Source: Bacteriovoracaceae bacterium (GTDB lineage: Bacteria > Bdellovibrionota > UBA1018). From it: a stretch of 6,250 nucleotides of DNA. The DNA is taken from contig JAHFAB010000064.1 of the NCBI GenBank assembly GCA_023250795.1, forward strand, positions 1 through 6,250. The letters are read 5' to 3'. The notes under the pieces are model-generated. The model did not search any database. It worked only from the letters and a program-made list of their open reading frames with translations, and was not told the DNA's origin. This document shows positions 1 through 6,250 of the stretch, piece by piece; positions within the stretch are counted from its first letter, which is position 1, and every line of letters starts with the position of its first letter. The translations under genes and the position numbers were made by a program.

Positions 1-364
1 TATGCGGATTGTTTCGGCACATCTATTGCACGCTTTTAGATCTGAAAAAGGATACGCTAGGGTGATCAATATTCACCCCTCACTCCTTCCTGCATTTCCA
101 GGCAAAGACGCCTATGCTCAAGCCTTTCATTACGGATGTCAGGTGACAGGTGTCACTGTGCATTTAGTGGAAGAGACTGTAGACTCTGGACCGATCTGTG
201 CGCAAGAGGCATTTTCGATTGTGGGGTTAAATTCAATAGTAGAAGTAGAAAAAAAAGGGCTCAAAACCGAACATCGCCTTTATCCAGAAACTCTGAACTG
301 GGTACTCAGAGAAGACTTTAGGGTTGAAAAAAGAGAAGGGAGGCTCTGTGTTTTCAAGAATTGA
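1..364 (+). CDS. purN: Phosphoribosylglycinamide formyltransferase PurN (GAR transformylase), C-terminal part
   Basis: This cytoplasmic enzyme transfers a formyl group from 10-formyltetrahydrofolate to GAR, giving FGAR, the third step of de novo purine synthesis. The visible 120 residues begin at an internal Met (family motif GFMRI), so the true start lies upstream; base 1 is the last base of a preceding codon. The signature NIHPSLLPAFPGKDAY is followed by TGVTVHLVEETVDSGPI. Counting from the Met at 2, the expected catalytic residues Asn23, His25 and Asp61 are all present, and the Asn-Asp spacing of 38 equals that of E. coli PurN (N106/H108/D144). The C-terminal motif TEHRLYP is also standard. 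About 90 residues should be missing, given the usual length near 200-210. The 3' end overlaps purL by 17 bases, so the two are probably translated from one mRNA. The identification is firm; nothing looks abnormal. Confidence 0.95.
   Translation, partial: MRIVSAHLLHAFRSEKGYARVINIHPSLLPAFPGKDAYAQAFHYGCQVTGVTVHLVEETVDSGPICAQEAFSIVGLNSIVEVEKKGLKTEHRLYPETLNWVLREDFRVEKREGRLCVFKN
336..343 (+). promoter_or_regulatory. Ribosome binding site of purL (AAGGGAGG)
   Basis: The purine run AAGGGAGG lies inside the end of purN, four bases before a GTG codon at 348. It supports GTG 348 over the more upstream in-frame TTG at 324, which has only a weak purine stretch before it, and over ATG at 372, which would remove the conserved RIEVAMRP start of the PurS-like domain. 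The spacer is slightly short but acceptable. Confidence 0.6.
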
Positions 365-2930
365 AGTGGCAATGCGACCAGAGTTTTCCGATCCCGCAGC
401 TCAGGGACTTTTGAGAAGGCTTGAGCTGGCGCATCCAGAAATTAGACGAAAAGTGCGGTGGGCAAGGCTTTTAGATATTTATTGGATTGATTTGCCTCCA
501 GCGAGAGAAGAACTCATTGCCGGGATTACTGAGATTTATTGGGATCCTGTTTTACAATGGTTGTTTTCAGGAAATTTGATTCCTTCAGCTGCTGGAAAAA
601 ATGGAAATATTTTAGATTTATTAGAGTGCGCTCCCAATCGTCCTGGGAAATTCTGGGGATTAGAACGACGATTTAGGGCTGGGGTTACAGACAATGTGGG
701 CCGAACCAGCCTCGAAGCATTTGAAATTGTTTTAGGAAAAAAATTGCCAGACGGGCGGGCGTCGAGCGGGAGTCTTTTACTTTTGGAGGGCCCACTTCTC
801 ACAGAGGATCTCTTAGGTCAGTTAGCTCGAGATGTTTTTTGTAATGAACTCATTGAAACTTGGACCTTGCTCTCTGAAGTGGAACTTAAGAAAAGTGATC
901 GCTTTCATCAAGAAAGAATCAAACGAGATTTTCATAAACCAGGCCTTCGAAGTTCAGATCAGGTTGAGGAGATCAGCTTAGAGGGTCTGAGCGATGTTGA
1001 ATTAGAAAGTCTCAGCCAGAAAAAACTTTGGGCTCTTTCCCTAGTCGAGATGCGTGCGATCCGGAATTATTTCAATCTCCCCGAGGTCAAAGAATCTCGA
1101 AAAAACAAAGGACTCAGCACTCCAACGGATGTAGAATTAGAAGTCTTTGCACAAACTTGGTCTGAACACTGTAAACATAAAATTTTTTCAGCCAAGATTC
1201 ATTATAAGAGCACGGTTTCAGATCGAGACTCGCTCAAAGAGCGTAATATTCCAAAGGAAATCGACGGACTGTTTAAAACGACCATCACCAGTACGACTTC
1301 GCTTCTGACGAAGCCCTGGCTGCTCTCCGTTTTTCATGACAATGCGGGGATCGTGGCTTTTGACGACGAAGATGCTTTTTGTATCAAAGTGGAAACGCAT
1401 AACAGTCCCTCCGCTTTGGATCCCTACGGTGGAGCGCTTACTGGAATTGTGGGAGTCAATCGTGATATTTTGGGCTGTGGTTTGGGTGCAAAGCCGATAT
1501 TTAACACAGATGTTTTTTGCTTAGCGGCCCCAGATTATTCGGATGTTTTACCTGATAGGATTCTTCACCCCAGAAGAATTCTGGATGGAGTGCGTAGGGG
1601 AGTGGAGCATGGAGGCAACAAGAGTGGGATCCCCACGATTAATGGTGCGCTCGTTTTTGACGATCGTTTTTTAGGAAAGCCTCTCATTTTTTGTGGAACG
1701 GCTGGATTCATGCCTCGAATGATCGGAGAGAGAAGGTGTGAGGTCAAAGAGATTAGGCCAGGAGATTTTATTTGTATGGTCGGGGGTCGAATTGGAAAAG
1801 ATGGAATTCATGGTGCCACTTTTTCTTCACTCCCCCTTTCAGACTCTTCTCCTGTAACTGCGGTTCAACTGGGAGACCCTATCACGCAAAAAAGAACCGC
1901 CGATTTTTTACTCGAAGCGAGAGATCTTGGACTGTATCGGGCGATTACAGATAATGGGGCAGGAGGCCTTTCATCCTCTGTTGGAGAACTTGCGCTGCTT
2001 TCGGGTGGGGCTAAAATGGACGTGAGTTTAGCAAAAATAAAATACCCTGGACTGAAGCCTTACGAATTGGTGGTGAGCGAGTCTCAAGAGCGAATGACGG
2101 TTGCGGTTCCACCTGAAAAAGCCGCTCTCTTTATGAGTTTAGCAGAGAGACGAGGAGTCGAGGTGAGTCAGCTTGGAACTTTTACTCAGACGGGTCAGTT
2201 TGAGATTTCCTATGCTGGTAAAATCGTTGCTAGTTTGGATCTCCGATTTTTACATCAAGGTGCTCCAAAGTTAGAACTTCAGGCCGTGTGGAAGGGTAGG
2301 CCTCAGTTTCAGACTCAGGAGCAACTCATTTCACAAGTAGAAAATATACAGAAACTGTTTCAGGACTCGTGTGAGAAGTTTAAACTCTTAGGTTCCAAAG
2401 CTTTGTGCTGTTTATTGGATCGACCCAATATTGCTTCCAAAGAGTGGTTGATTCGGCAATATGATCATGAAGTACAAGGGATGTCCGTCATCAAGCCTCT
2501 GCACACGGTTTCACCTGGAACCGCAGCATCACAGAGCGGTCCCAATGATGCCGGAGTAGTAAAACCTAAGCTCAATTCAGTTTCAGGAATCGCAGTGGGA
2601 TGTGGGATTAATCCAAAACTTTCAGACATTGATCCTTATTTGATGGCACAATCAGCAGTCGATGAGGCTGTGAGAAATGTTCTTTGTGTAGGAGCAGAGT
2701 TTGGCCGTCCGGAATCGGTTTTAGCTTTGGTGGATAATTTTTGTTGGCCAGATCCTGTGGGTCATCCAGAAAAAACAGCTGCACTCGTAAGAGCTTGTTA
2801 TGGATTACAAGACGCAGCTCTTAGCCTAAGTGCCCCTATGATTTCGGGCAAGGACAGCATGAAAATGATTTCAAAGGACGTAGACAGGGGAGAGAAACTC
2901 AGATTTCTGTACTTCCTACGTTGCTCATGA
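348..2930 (+). CDS. purL: Phosphoribosylformylglycinamidine synthase PurL, PurS-PurL fused form, N-terminal part ending at a frameshift
   Basis: This is the synthetase subunit that turns FGAR, ATP and glutamine-derived ammonia into FGAM. From GTG 348 the layout is: a PurS-like half at residues 3-85 (RIEVAMRPEFSDP); a second PurS-like half at about 108-180 (RFRAGVTDNVGRT, then NELIE); a helical linker at about 210-260; then the ATP-binding/AIR-synthase-like domains. These start with PTDVELEVFAQTWSEHC, which holds the family's active-site His274, and continue with ETHNSPSALDPYGGALTG (349-366), ITDNGAGGLSSS (533-544), YDHEVQGMSV (705-714) and SGKDSMK (833-839). After Lys839 homology stops abruptly: 21 unrelated residues lead to a TGA at 2928-2930, while the expected continuation (NDF...) is in the -1 frame. 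The product as written has 860 residues and lacks the last 236, so it should be inactive. Restoring one A in the AAAA run at 2862-2865 gives 1075 residues ending at 3574, close to a large single-chain PurL without its glutaminase domain. Family assignment is firm; whether the gene is truly broken is open. Confidence 0.9.
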   Translation: MFSRIEVAMRPEFSDPAAQGLLRRLELAHPEIRRKVRWARLLDIYWIDLPPAREELIAGITEIYWDPVLQWLFSGNLIPSAAGKNGNILDLLECAPNRPGKFWGLERRFRAGVTDNVGRTSLEAFEIVLGKKLPDGRASSGSLLLLEGPLLTEDLLGQLARDVFCNELIETWTLLSEVELKKSDRFHQERIKRDFHKPGLRSSDQVEEISLEGLSDVELESLSQKKLWALSLVEMRAIRNYFNLPEVKESRKNKGLSTPTDVELEVFAQTWSEHCKHKIFSAKIHYKSTVSDRDSLKERNIPKEIDGLFKTTITSTTSLLTKPWLLSVFHDNAGIVAFDDEDAFCIKVETHNSPSALDPYGGALTGIVGVNRDILGCGLGAKPIFNTDVFCLAAPDYSDVLPDRILHPRRILDGVRRGVEHGGNKSGIPTINGALVFDDRFLGKPLIFCGTAGFMPRMIGERRCEVKEIRPGDFICMVGGRIGKDGIHGATFSSLPLSDSSPVTAVQLGDPITQKRTADFLLEARDLGLYRAITDNGAGGLSSSVGELALLSGGAKMDVSLAKIKYPGLKPYELVVSESQERMTVAVPPEKAALFMSLAERRGVEVSQLGTFTQTGQFEISYAGKIVASLDLRFLHQGAPKLELQAVWKGRPQFQTQEQLISQVENIQKLFQDSCEKFKLLGSKALCCLLDRPNIASKEWLIRQYDHEVQGMSVIKPLHTVSPGTAASQSGPNDAGVVKPKLNSVSGIAVGCGINPKLSDIDPYLMAQSAVDEAVRNVLCVGAEFGRPESVLALVDNFCWPDPVGHPEKTAALVRACYGLQDAALSLSAPMISGKDSMKMISKDVDRGEKLRFLYFLRCS
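2862..2865 (+). other. Single-base frameshift site in purL (AAAA, one A short)
   Basis: Reading ATG AAA ATG ATT gives Met-Lys-Met-Ile, which departs from the conserved GKDSMKND signature. With five A residues instead of four the reading is ATG AAA AAT GAT TTC (Met-Lys-Asn-Asp-Phe), matching the family and staying open to 3574. The position can therefore be fixed almost to the base. No heptameric -1 slippery sequence is present: the Lys tRNA would have to re-pair from AAA to GAA with a first-position mismatch. Confidence 0.85.
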
Positions 2931-3574
2931 CAGCTGTTGCAAAAGTGGCTGATATTCGTTTTACAAGAACTGCGGATTTTAAACGCTATGGAGATTCCAT
3001 CTACCTATTAGGTTTGGGCGCGGTGTTGCCTGAAAACTCAGGTGGAAAATTAGGGCTTTTGGGTTCAGAGTTTTATGAACTTCAGAAAATCGAAAAAGGG
3101 TTTTCACTCCAGGGAAGTCTGAATCTTTCAGAGCCTGATTGGAAGCTTGCTCAAAAAATATACAGTTGGATAGGTGGAGCGCGTGGCAAAAAACAATCTT
3201 TATTAAGCTCCTTGCACGATGTGTCAGAGGGTGGTTTGTTGACAGCAGTGGCAGAGTCTCTTTTGGCGCGAGGATTTGGAGCGACTTTATATTTTCCAAA
3301 AATGAAAGGGGATCTCTCTTGGAGACCGAATTGTCTTTGGGAGTTTGGTTTCGGAGAGGGTTTTCATACCTTCATAGCTTCAGCTGCAGAGGCGGATTTG
3401 CCGGCTTTAGAAGCCGAGTGGGATGCAGAAGGGGTTCCCTATTTTAGATTGGGAACAGTCATGGCCAATGAAAAATTAGAGGTTCATTGGGATTTGGATG
3501 GGGTTACAAATGCTTGGAGTGTTTCAGTCAAAGAACTCAGGGAAGCTTGGAAAAAAGGAGGTTATTGGGAATGA
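2921..3574 (+). CDS. purL: PurL, C-terminal part downstream of the frameshift
   Basis: This is the last portion of the FGAM synthetase, in the -1 frame relative to the upstream part. Recognisable PurL sequence in this frame really begins at 2864 (NDF, then ISVLPTLLMTAVAKVAD), so the TTG at 2921 is only the first available start-like codon. It encodes the Leu of the conserved PTLL motif and has no Shine-Dalgarno sequence before it. From that TTG there are 217 residues: DFKRYGDSIYLLG (19-31), LLGSEFYEL (46-54) and SLHDVSEGGLLTAVAES (97-113), the last being the highly conserved HD-S-GG motif of the C-terminal AIR-synthase-like half. No second lesion is seen; the frame stays open to a TGA that overlaps the ATG of purQ. 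This is not expected to be an independent gene. Its conserved sequence without decay suggests the lesion is very recent or artefactual. Confidence 0.85.
   Translation: MLMTAVAKVADIRFTRTADFKRYGDSIYLLGLGAVLPENSGGKLGLLGSEFYELQKIEKGFSLQGSLNLSEPDWKLAQKIYSWIGGARGKKQSLLSSLHDVSEGGLLTAVAESLLARGFGATLYFPKMKGDLSWRPNCLWEFGFGEGFHTFIASAAEADLPALEAEWDAEGVPYFRLGTVMANEKLEVHWDLDGVTNAWSVSVKELREAWKKGGYWE
3555..3562 (+). promoter_or_regulatory. Ribosome binding site of purQ (AAGGAGGT)
   Basis: AAGGAGGT is a full match to the anti-Shine-Dalgarno consensus, eight bases before ATG 3571. It decides the start of purQ; the longer in-frame reading from 3487 would merely run through the end of purL. A site this strong could let ribosomes load on purQ independently of purL translation. 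Confidence 0.75.
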
Positions 3575-4335
3575 GCTCTCAAAAACCTCGCACATTAATT
3601 ATCACTGGAGATGGAATCAATTGCGAAACAGAGATGTCGCAAGCGTTTCGTCTGGTCGGGTTTGAAACAGACATTCGCCACCTCAATGATCTTATTGCCG
3701 AGCGCTGTGGATTGGATGAATTGAGTCAGCGTTATTCAGTTTTGGCTCTACCGGGTGGGTTTTCATTTGGAGATGATCTCACGAGTGGAAAAGTTTTGGC
3801 CCTTAAGATGAAGCATGGATTGGGTTGGAATTTGCAAGTTTATGCTGATCGAGGTGGGCTGGTCTTAGGGAGTTGTAATGGATTTCAAGCTCTGATTCGG
3901 CTGGGGGTTTTTGGAAAAGAAATTTCGATTACGACTAATATCCAGGGAAAGTTTATAAATACTTGGACAAAAGTAAGCCCTGTTGGAACCAAATGTATTT
4001 GGCTCAAAGGAGTGGGAGCATTAGATTTGCCCATTCGACATGGAGAGGGTCGCATTGTGATTGGGTCGAATCGGAGACAAGAGGTTTTAGATAAACTGAA
4101 TCGACAAGGGATGATGTGCTTGAAATATGATATCAATCCCAATGGGAGTGAGGAAAATCTGGCTGGATTTTGCGATTCAACAGGAAGGATTTTGGGACTC
4201 ATGCCCCATCCGGAGGCTTTTGTGAGGTGGACAGCTCACCCTGAGTGGACCAGTGCTCCTGCTAGAGCCAGTGCACCAGGGCAAGGTCTAGTTGTTTTTG
4301 AAAACGCTTTTCAGGAGGCAAGTCATGCACGCTAA
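3571..4335 (+). CDS. purQ: Phosphoribosylformylglycinamidine synthase subunit PurQ (glutamine amidotransferase)
   Basis: PurQ is the class I glutaminase that hydrolyses glutamine and hands ammonia to PurL for FGAM synthesis. The 254 residues contain TGDGINCETE near the N-terminus, PGGFSFGDDLTSGK (61-74), the nucleophile elbow LGSCNGFQAL with Cys102, PIRHGEGRI (154-162), NPNGSEENLAGFCDSTGRILGLMPHPE (189-215) and the catalytic partners His213 and Glu215. The triad is complete. Length is somewhat above the roughly 227 residues of Bacillus PurQ; the extra residues lie mainly after MPHPEAF (RWTAHPEWTSAPARASAP), a region I cannot assign. The ATG overlaps the purL stop as ATGA, and the 3' end overlaps purH by 11 bases, which suggests translational coupling. 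A separate PurQ beside a PurS-PurL fusion implies a two-subunit enzyme. Confidence 0.95.
   Translation: MSSQKPRTLIITGDGINCETEMSQAFRLVGFETDIRHLNDLIAERCGLDELSQRYSVLALPGGFSFGDDLTSGKVLALKMKHGLGWNLQVYADRGGLVLGSCNGFQALIRLGVFGKEISITTNIQGKFINTWTKVSPVGTKCIWLKGVGALDLPIRHGEGRIVIGSNRRQEVLDKLNRQGMMCLKYDINPNGSEENLAGFCDSTGRILGLMPHPEAFVRWTAHPEWTSAPARASAPGQGLVVFENAFQEASHAR
4313..4318 (+). promoter_or_regulatory. Ribosome binding site of purH (AGGAGG)
   Basis: AGGAGG lies within the last codons of purQ, six bases before ATG 4325. It identifies that ATG as the purH start in preference to the in-frame ATG at 4292, which would add 11 residues (MFLKTLFRRQV) with no family match and a longer overlap with purQ. Confidence 0.75.
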
Positions 4336-5911
4336 TTTGGAAAAAGGATTGAAAATTCGACGCGCACTTTTGTCCGTCTCAGATAAAGAGGGGGTGGTTG
4401 AACTCGCGCAAGCATTGCAGAGTGCTGGGGCGGAATTGGTTGCCACTGGAAATACGGCTACGGTGCTTCGAGATGCAGGCTTGAAAGTGACCTCAATCGA
4501 AAGGTTGACGGGGATGCCTGAATCTTTTCAGGGGCGGATGAAAACTCTCTCTTTTCCTGTTTTTAGCGGGATTCTCTATAAGCGGGATCATGCAAAAGAC
4601 GAAAAAGACTTAGACGATTTGGGTTTTGTGCCGATTGATTGCGTTGTCGTGAATTTCTATCCCTTTGAAAGCGTGGTTTCAAAATCAGGAACAACTCGAG
4701 AAGAGTGGATTGAGTCCATTGATATTGGTGGACCCAGTCTGGTGCGTGCGGCTGCAAAAAACAGTCCGGATGTATTGGTCTTAACGGATAGGATGCATTA
4801 TCAAACAGTGATCGACGAACTTTCTCAGAATAAAAGAGTGAGTGTAAAGACTGTAGAAAAAGGCACAGCGGACGCATGGGAGTACGTGTCTCATTACGAT
4901 CATGTGATTGCCCAAAATCTTGGGATTCGTTCAAAAAGAAAATTGCGCTATGGAGAAAATCCACATCAATCGGCCTATTTGGAAATAGAAGCACAGAGCC
5001 CGATTGCTTGGGATGAGGTTCTTACTTCTGCAGAAATTTCCTATAATAATATTTTAGATCTTTCGGCTTGTTATGAGTTAGCCAGCGATTTAGTGACGCT
5101 AGATCCACAGTCTACTGGAGTTGTAGTGGTGAAACACCACAATCCCTGTGGCGTGAGTGTTTTGCCCAAGGACATACCAGGCGCTCAGAAGCAAGCACTC
5201 CTTCGTGCATGGGAAGGGGATCCTGTTTCAGCTTTTGGAGGTGTGCTTCTTTTTACCGACAGACTCGAAGAGGAAACCGCTGCTTGGTTATCAGAGCGCT
5301 TTATCGAATTGGTGGCCGCCCCTGGACTTTTCAAAGACGACTCAGCACTTCTCCAAATGTTATCGAAGAGAAAAAATCTCAAAGCGATTTCAGTTCGCAG
5401 GATTCGCGAAGTCCCTCATCAGTCCATGATTTCAGTTCCGGGTGGACGACTCGTCCAAAATACGGACCGAGCTGAAATCGAGGCTTTGAAATTAGTAACT
5501 AAAAAGAAATGGCCCAAGGATAAGGAAAAACTGGCTCGATTTGGAATAGCAGTCTGTCGATCTTTGAAATCCAATGCTCTAGCCATAGTGCGAGAAGTTC
5601 CAGGCAGTCCTCAAGTCTTTCAACTCGTCGGCGCTGGACAGGGCCAGCCAAATCGAGTCGATGCGCTTCAGCGCTTGGCTATCCCCAGGGCGCAAGAAGT
5701 TCTAAAAACTTTGGGAGGTACTTTGGCGGATTGCGTACTGGTCAGTGACGCGTTTTTCCCTTTTCGTGACACAGTGGACGCGGCCCATGCCGCTGGCATT
5801 CAGTGGGTGGTGCAGCCTGGCGGTAGCATCAAAGATGCAGAGAGCGTTGCCGCCTGTGACGAACATGGCATGAGCATGGTGTTTACAGGGGTCAGGCATT
5901 TTAGGCATTAG
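4325..5911 (+). CDS. purH: Bifunctional AICAR transformylase / IMP cyclohydrolase PurH
   Basis: PurH formylates AICAR with 10-formyltetrahydrofolate and closes the ring to IMP, the last two steps of the pathway. The 528-residue product has the usual length. The N-terminal cyclohydrolase (MGS-like) domain spans about 10-150: RRALLSVSDKEGV, VATGNTATVL, GRMKTLSF (70-77), NFYPFE and SIDIGGPSLVRAAAKN. Arg71, Lys73, Tyr112, Asp133 and Lys145 correspond by spacing to the ATIC residues 64, 66, 104, 125 and 137. The C-terminal transformylase domain starts near RYGENPHQ (208-215) and includes SYNNILDLSA, VVKHHNPCG with catalytic Lys270-His271, DPVSAFGG, LKSNALA (Asn417), GAGQGQPNRVDA, SDAFFPFRD, QPGGSIKDAES and the terminal TGVRHFRH. 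One oddity is that the usual KTLHP is KTLSFP here. The last 150 or so bases are richer in GC than the rest. The gene appears intact and functional. Confidence 0.96.
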   Translation: MHANLEKGLKIRRALLSVSDKEGVVELAQALQSAGAELVATGNTATVLRDAGLKVTSIERLTGMPESFQGRMKTLSFPVFSGILYKRDHAKDEKDLDDLGFVPIDCVVVNFYPFESVVSKSGTTREEWIESIDIGGPSLVRAAAKNSPDVLVLTDRMHYQTVIDELSQNKRVSVKTVEKGTADAWEYVSHYDHVIAQNLGIRSKRKLRYGENPHQSAYLEIEAQSPIAWDEVLTSAEISYNNILDLSACYELASDLVTLDPQSTGVVVVKHHNPCGVSVLPKDIPGAQKQALLRAWEGDPVSAFGGVLLFTDRLEEETAAWLSERFIELVAAPGLFKDDSALLQMLSKRKNLKAISVRRIREVPHQSMISVPGGRLVQNTDRAEIEALKLVTKKKWPKDKEKLARFGIAVCRSLKSNALAIVREVPGSPQVFQLVGAGQGQPNRVDALQRLAIPRAQEVLKTLGGTLADCVLVSDAFFPFRDTVDAAHAAGIQWVVQPGGSIKDAESVAACDEHGMSMVFTGVRHFRH

Positions 5912-5917
5912 AATAAT

Positions 5918-6250
5918 ATGATGGCACATAGTTTATTCTCCCTTTCAGTCTCTCCCTTAGAGCTCTTTGTAAGAGCAGTAGTCGTTTTTTTCTTTGTACT
6001 GATTCTCCTTCGTGTTGCTGGAAAGAGACAGATGGGGCAAATGAGTGCCACTGAGTTTGTGGCTGTTTTACTGATTAGCAATGCCGTACAAAATGCGATG
6101 AATGGAGGAGATAACTCTCTCCTGGGTGGATTGATTTTAGCTATGGTCTTGATTGTGGCAAGCTGGCTTATTTCGGAATTGACCTATCGCAGTGGATTGA
6201 TGCGTGTACTATTCGAAGGCTCTCCCACTTTGTTGGTTCATAAAGGACAG
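5918..6250 (+). CDS. DUF421/YetF-family membrane protein, N-terminal part
   Basis: The frame is open from a double ATG (5918 and 5921) to the right edge, so only the first 110-111 residues are seen. Numbered from ATG 5921, there are three likely membrane segments at about 15-32 (hydrophobic, RAVVVFFFVLILL), 44-60 and 66-86. The conserved RVAGKRQMGQMSATEF (31-46) follows the first segment, and LFEGSPTLLVHKGQ ends the visible part. This arrangement, with R-x-x-GKRQ-GQ after helix 1 and an EGxPxLL..KG strand starting the cytoplasmic domain, is what I know from DUF421/YetF (YcaP-like) proteins, inner-membrane proteins of uncertain function. The start lies 6 bases after the purH stop (9 for the second ATG), with no clear Shine-Dalgarno sequence and no terminator between, so it may be read on the pur transcript. 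No role in purine synthesis is known to me. Which ATG is used cannot be decided. Confidence 0.85.
   Translation, partial: MMAHSLFSLSVSPLELFVRAVVVFFFVLILLRVAGKRQMGQMSATEFVAVLLISNAVQNAMNGGDNSLLGGLILAMVLIVASWLISELTYRSGLMRVLFEGSPTLLVHKGQ

Noticed and set aside
324..347. Upstream in-frame TTG start for purL adding eight residues (MKKEKGGS)
   Set aside because: It is preceded only by a weak purine stretch and the extra residues translate the ribosome site itself; GTG 348 has a well-placed AAGGGAGG and begins just before the conserved RIEVAMRP.
2979..3299. 106-codon minus-strand open frame opposite the purL C-terminus
   Set aside because: The opposite strand carries well-conserved PurL motifs including HDVSEGG; the antisense product resembles no family.
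3487..3570. Extended PurQ start at 3487
   Set aside because: The added 28 residues are out-of-frame purL sequence; ATG 3571 has a consensus ribosome site and matches the family N-terminus.
2921..3574. C-terminal purL segment as an independent gene started by TTG
   Set aside because: There is no Shine-Dalgarno sequence, the TTG codes for a Leu of the conserved PTLL motif, and homology extends upstream of it to 2864 in the same frame.
4563..4994. 143-codon open frame on the minus strand inside purH
   Set aside because: It lies opposite conserved PurH codons, and its product (rich in Phe, Arg, Leu, Ser, Pro) shows no recognisable domain and no ribosome site; it is a shadow frame.
5883..5930. 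Possible rho-independent terminator after purH
   Set aside because: No stem followed by a T-run is present; the AGGCATT repeats at 5893-5909 (GTCAGGCATT, TTAGGCATTA) are direct, not inverted, and code for the PurH C-terminal RHFRH region.

Overview
The window is a compact stretch of a de novo purine biosynthesis operon, all on the + strand, followed by the start of an unrelated membrane-protein gene. In order it holds: the C-terminal part of purN (cut by the left edge); a long purL of the PurS-PurL fused type, broken by a one-base frameshift near 2862-2865; purQ (the glutaminase subunit of the same enzyme); a complete purH; and the first 110 codons of a DUF421/YetF-family membrane protein, cut by the right edge. 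There is essentially no intergenic DNA. The pur genes overlap one another by 17, 4 and 11 bases, and the last junction has a gap of only 6-9 bases.

The genes fit together as a pathway. PurN makes FGAR from GAR. PurL and PurQ together convert FGAR to FGAM, with PurQ supplying ammonia from glutamine. PurH carries out the last two steps, AICAR to FAICAR to IMP. The operon promoter and any purine-responsive control must lie upstream of the window, since none is seen here.

The organism is clearly a bacterium. Base composition is in the low-to-mid forties percent GC by eye, and the Shine-Dalgarno sequences are strong and purine-rich. The PurL is of the form with two PurS-like halves fused to its N-terminus and a separate PurQ, with signatures such as ETHNSPSALDPYGG. 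I associate this form with delta-proteobacteria-like lineages (Geobacter/Desulfo- and possibly Bdellovibrio-type groups). That placement is inferred from remembered family features and was not tested.

The main observation is the purL frameshift. Conserved PurL sequence runs in one frame up to SGKDSMK (ending at 2864) and resumes in the -1 frame with NDF. Adding a single A to the AAAA run at 2862-2865 restores a continuous 1075-residue protein. This is most simply a sequencing/assembly indel or a recent mutation. Slippage is not excluded, but the site is a poor slippery sequence. I found no convincing new biological system: apart from the frameshift, an unusual PurH motif and a GC-rich 3' end of purH, the window is ordinary housekeeping DNA.
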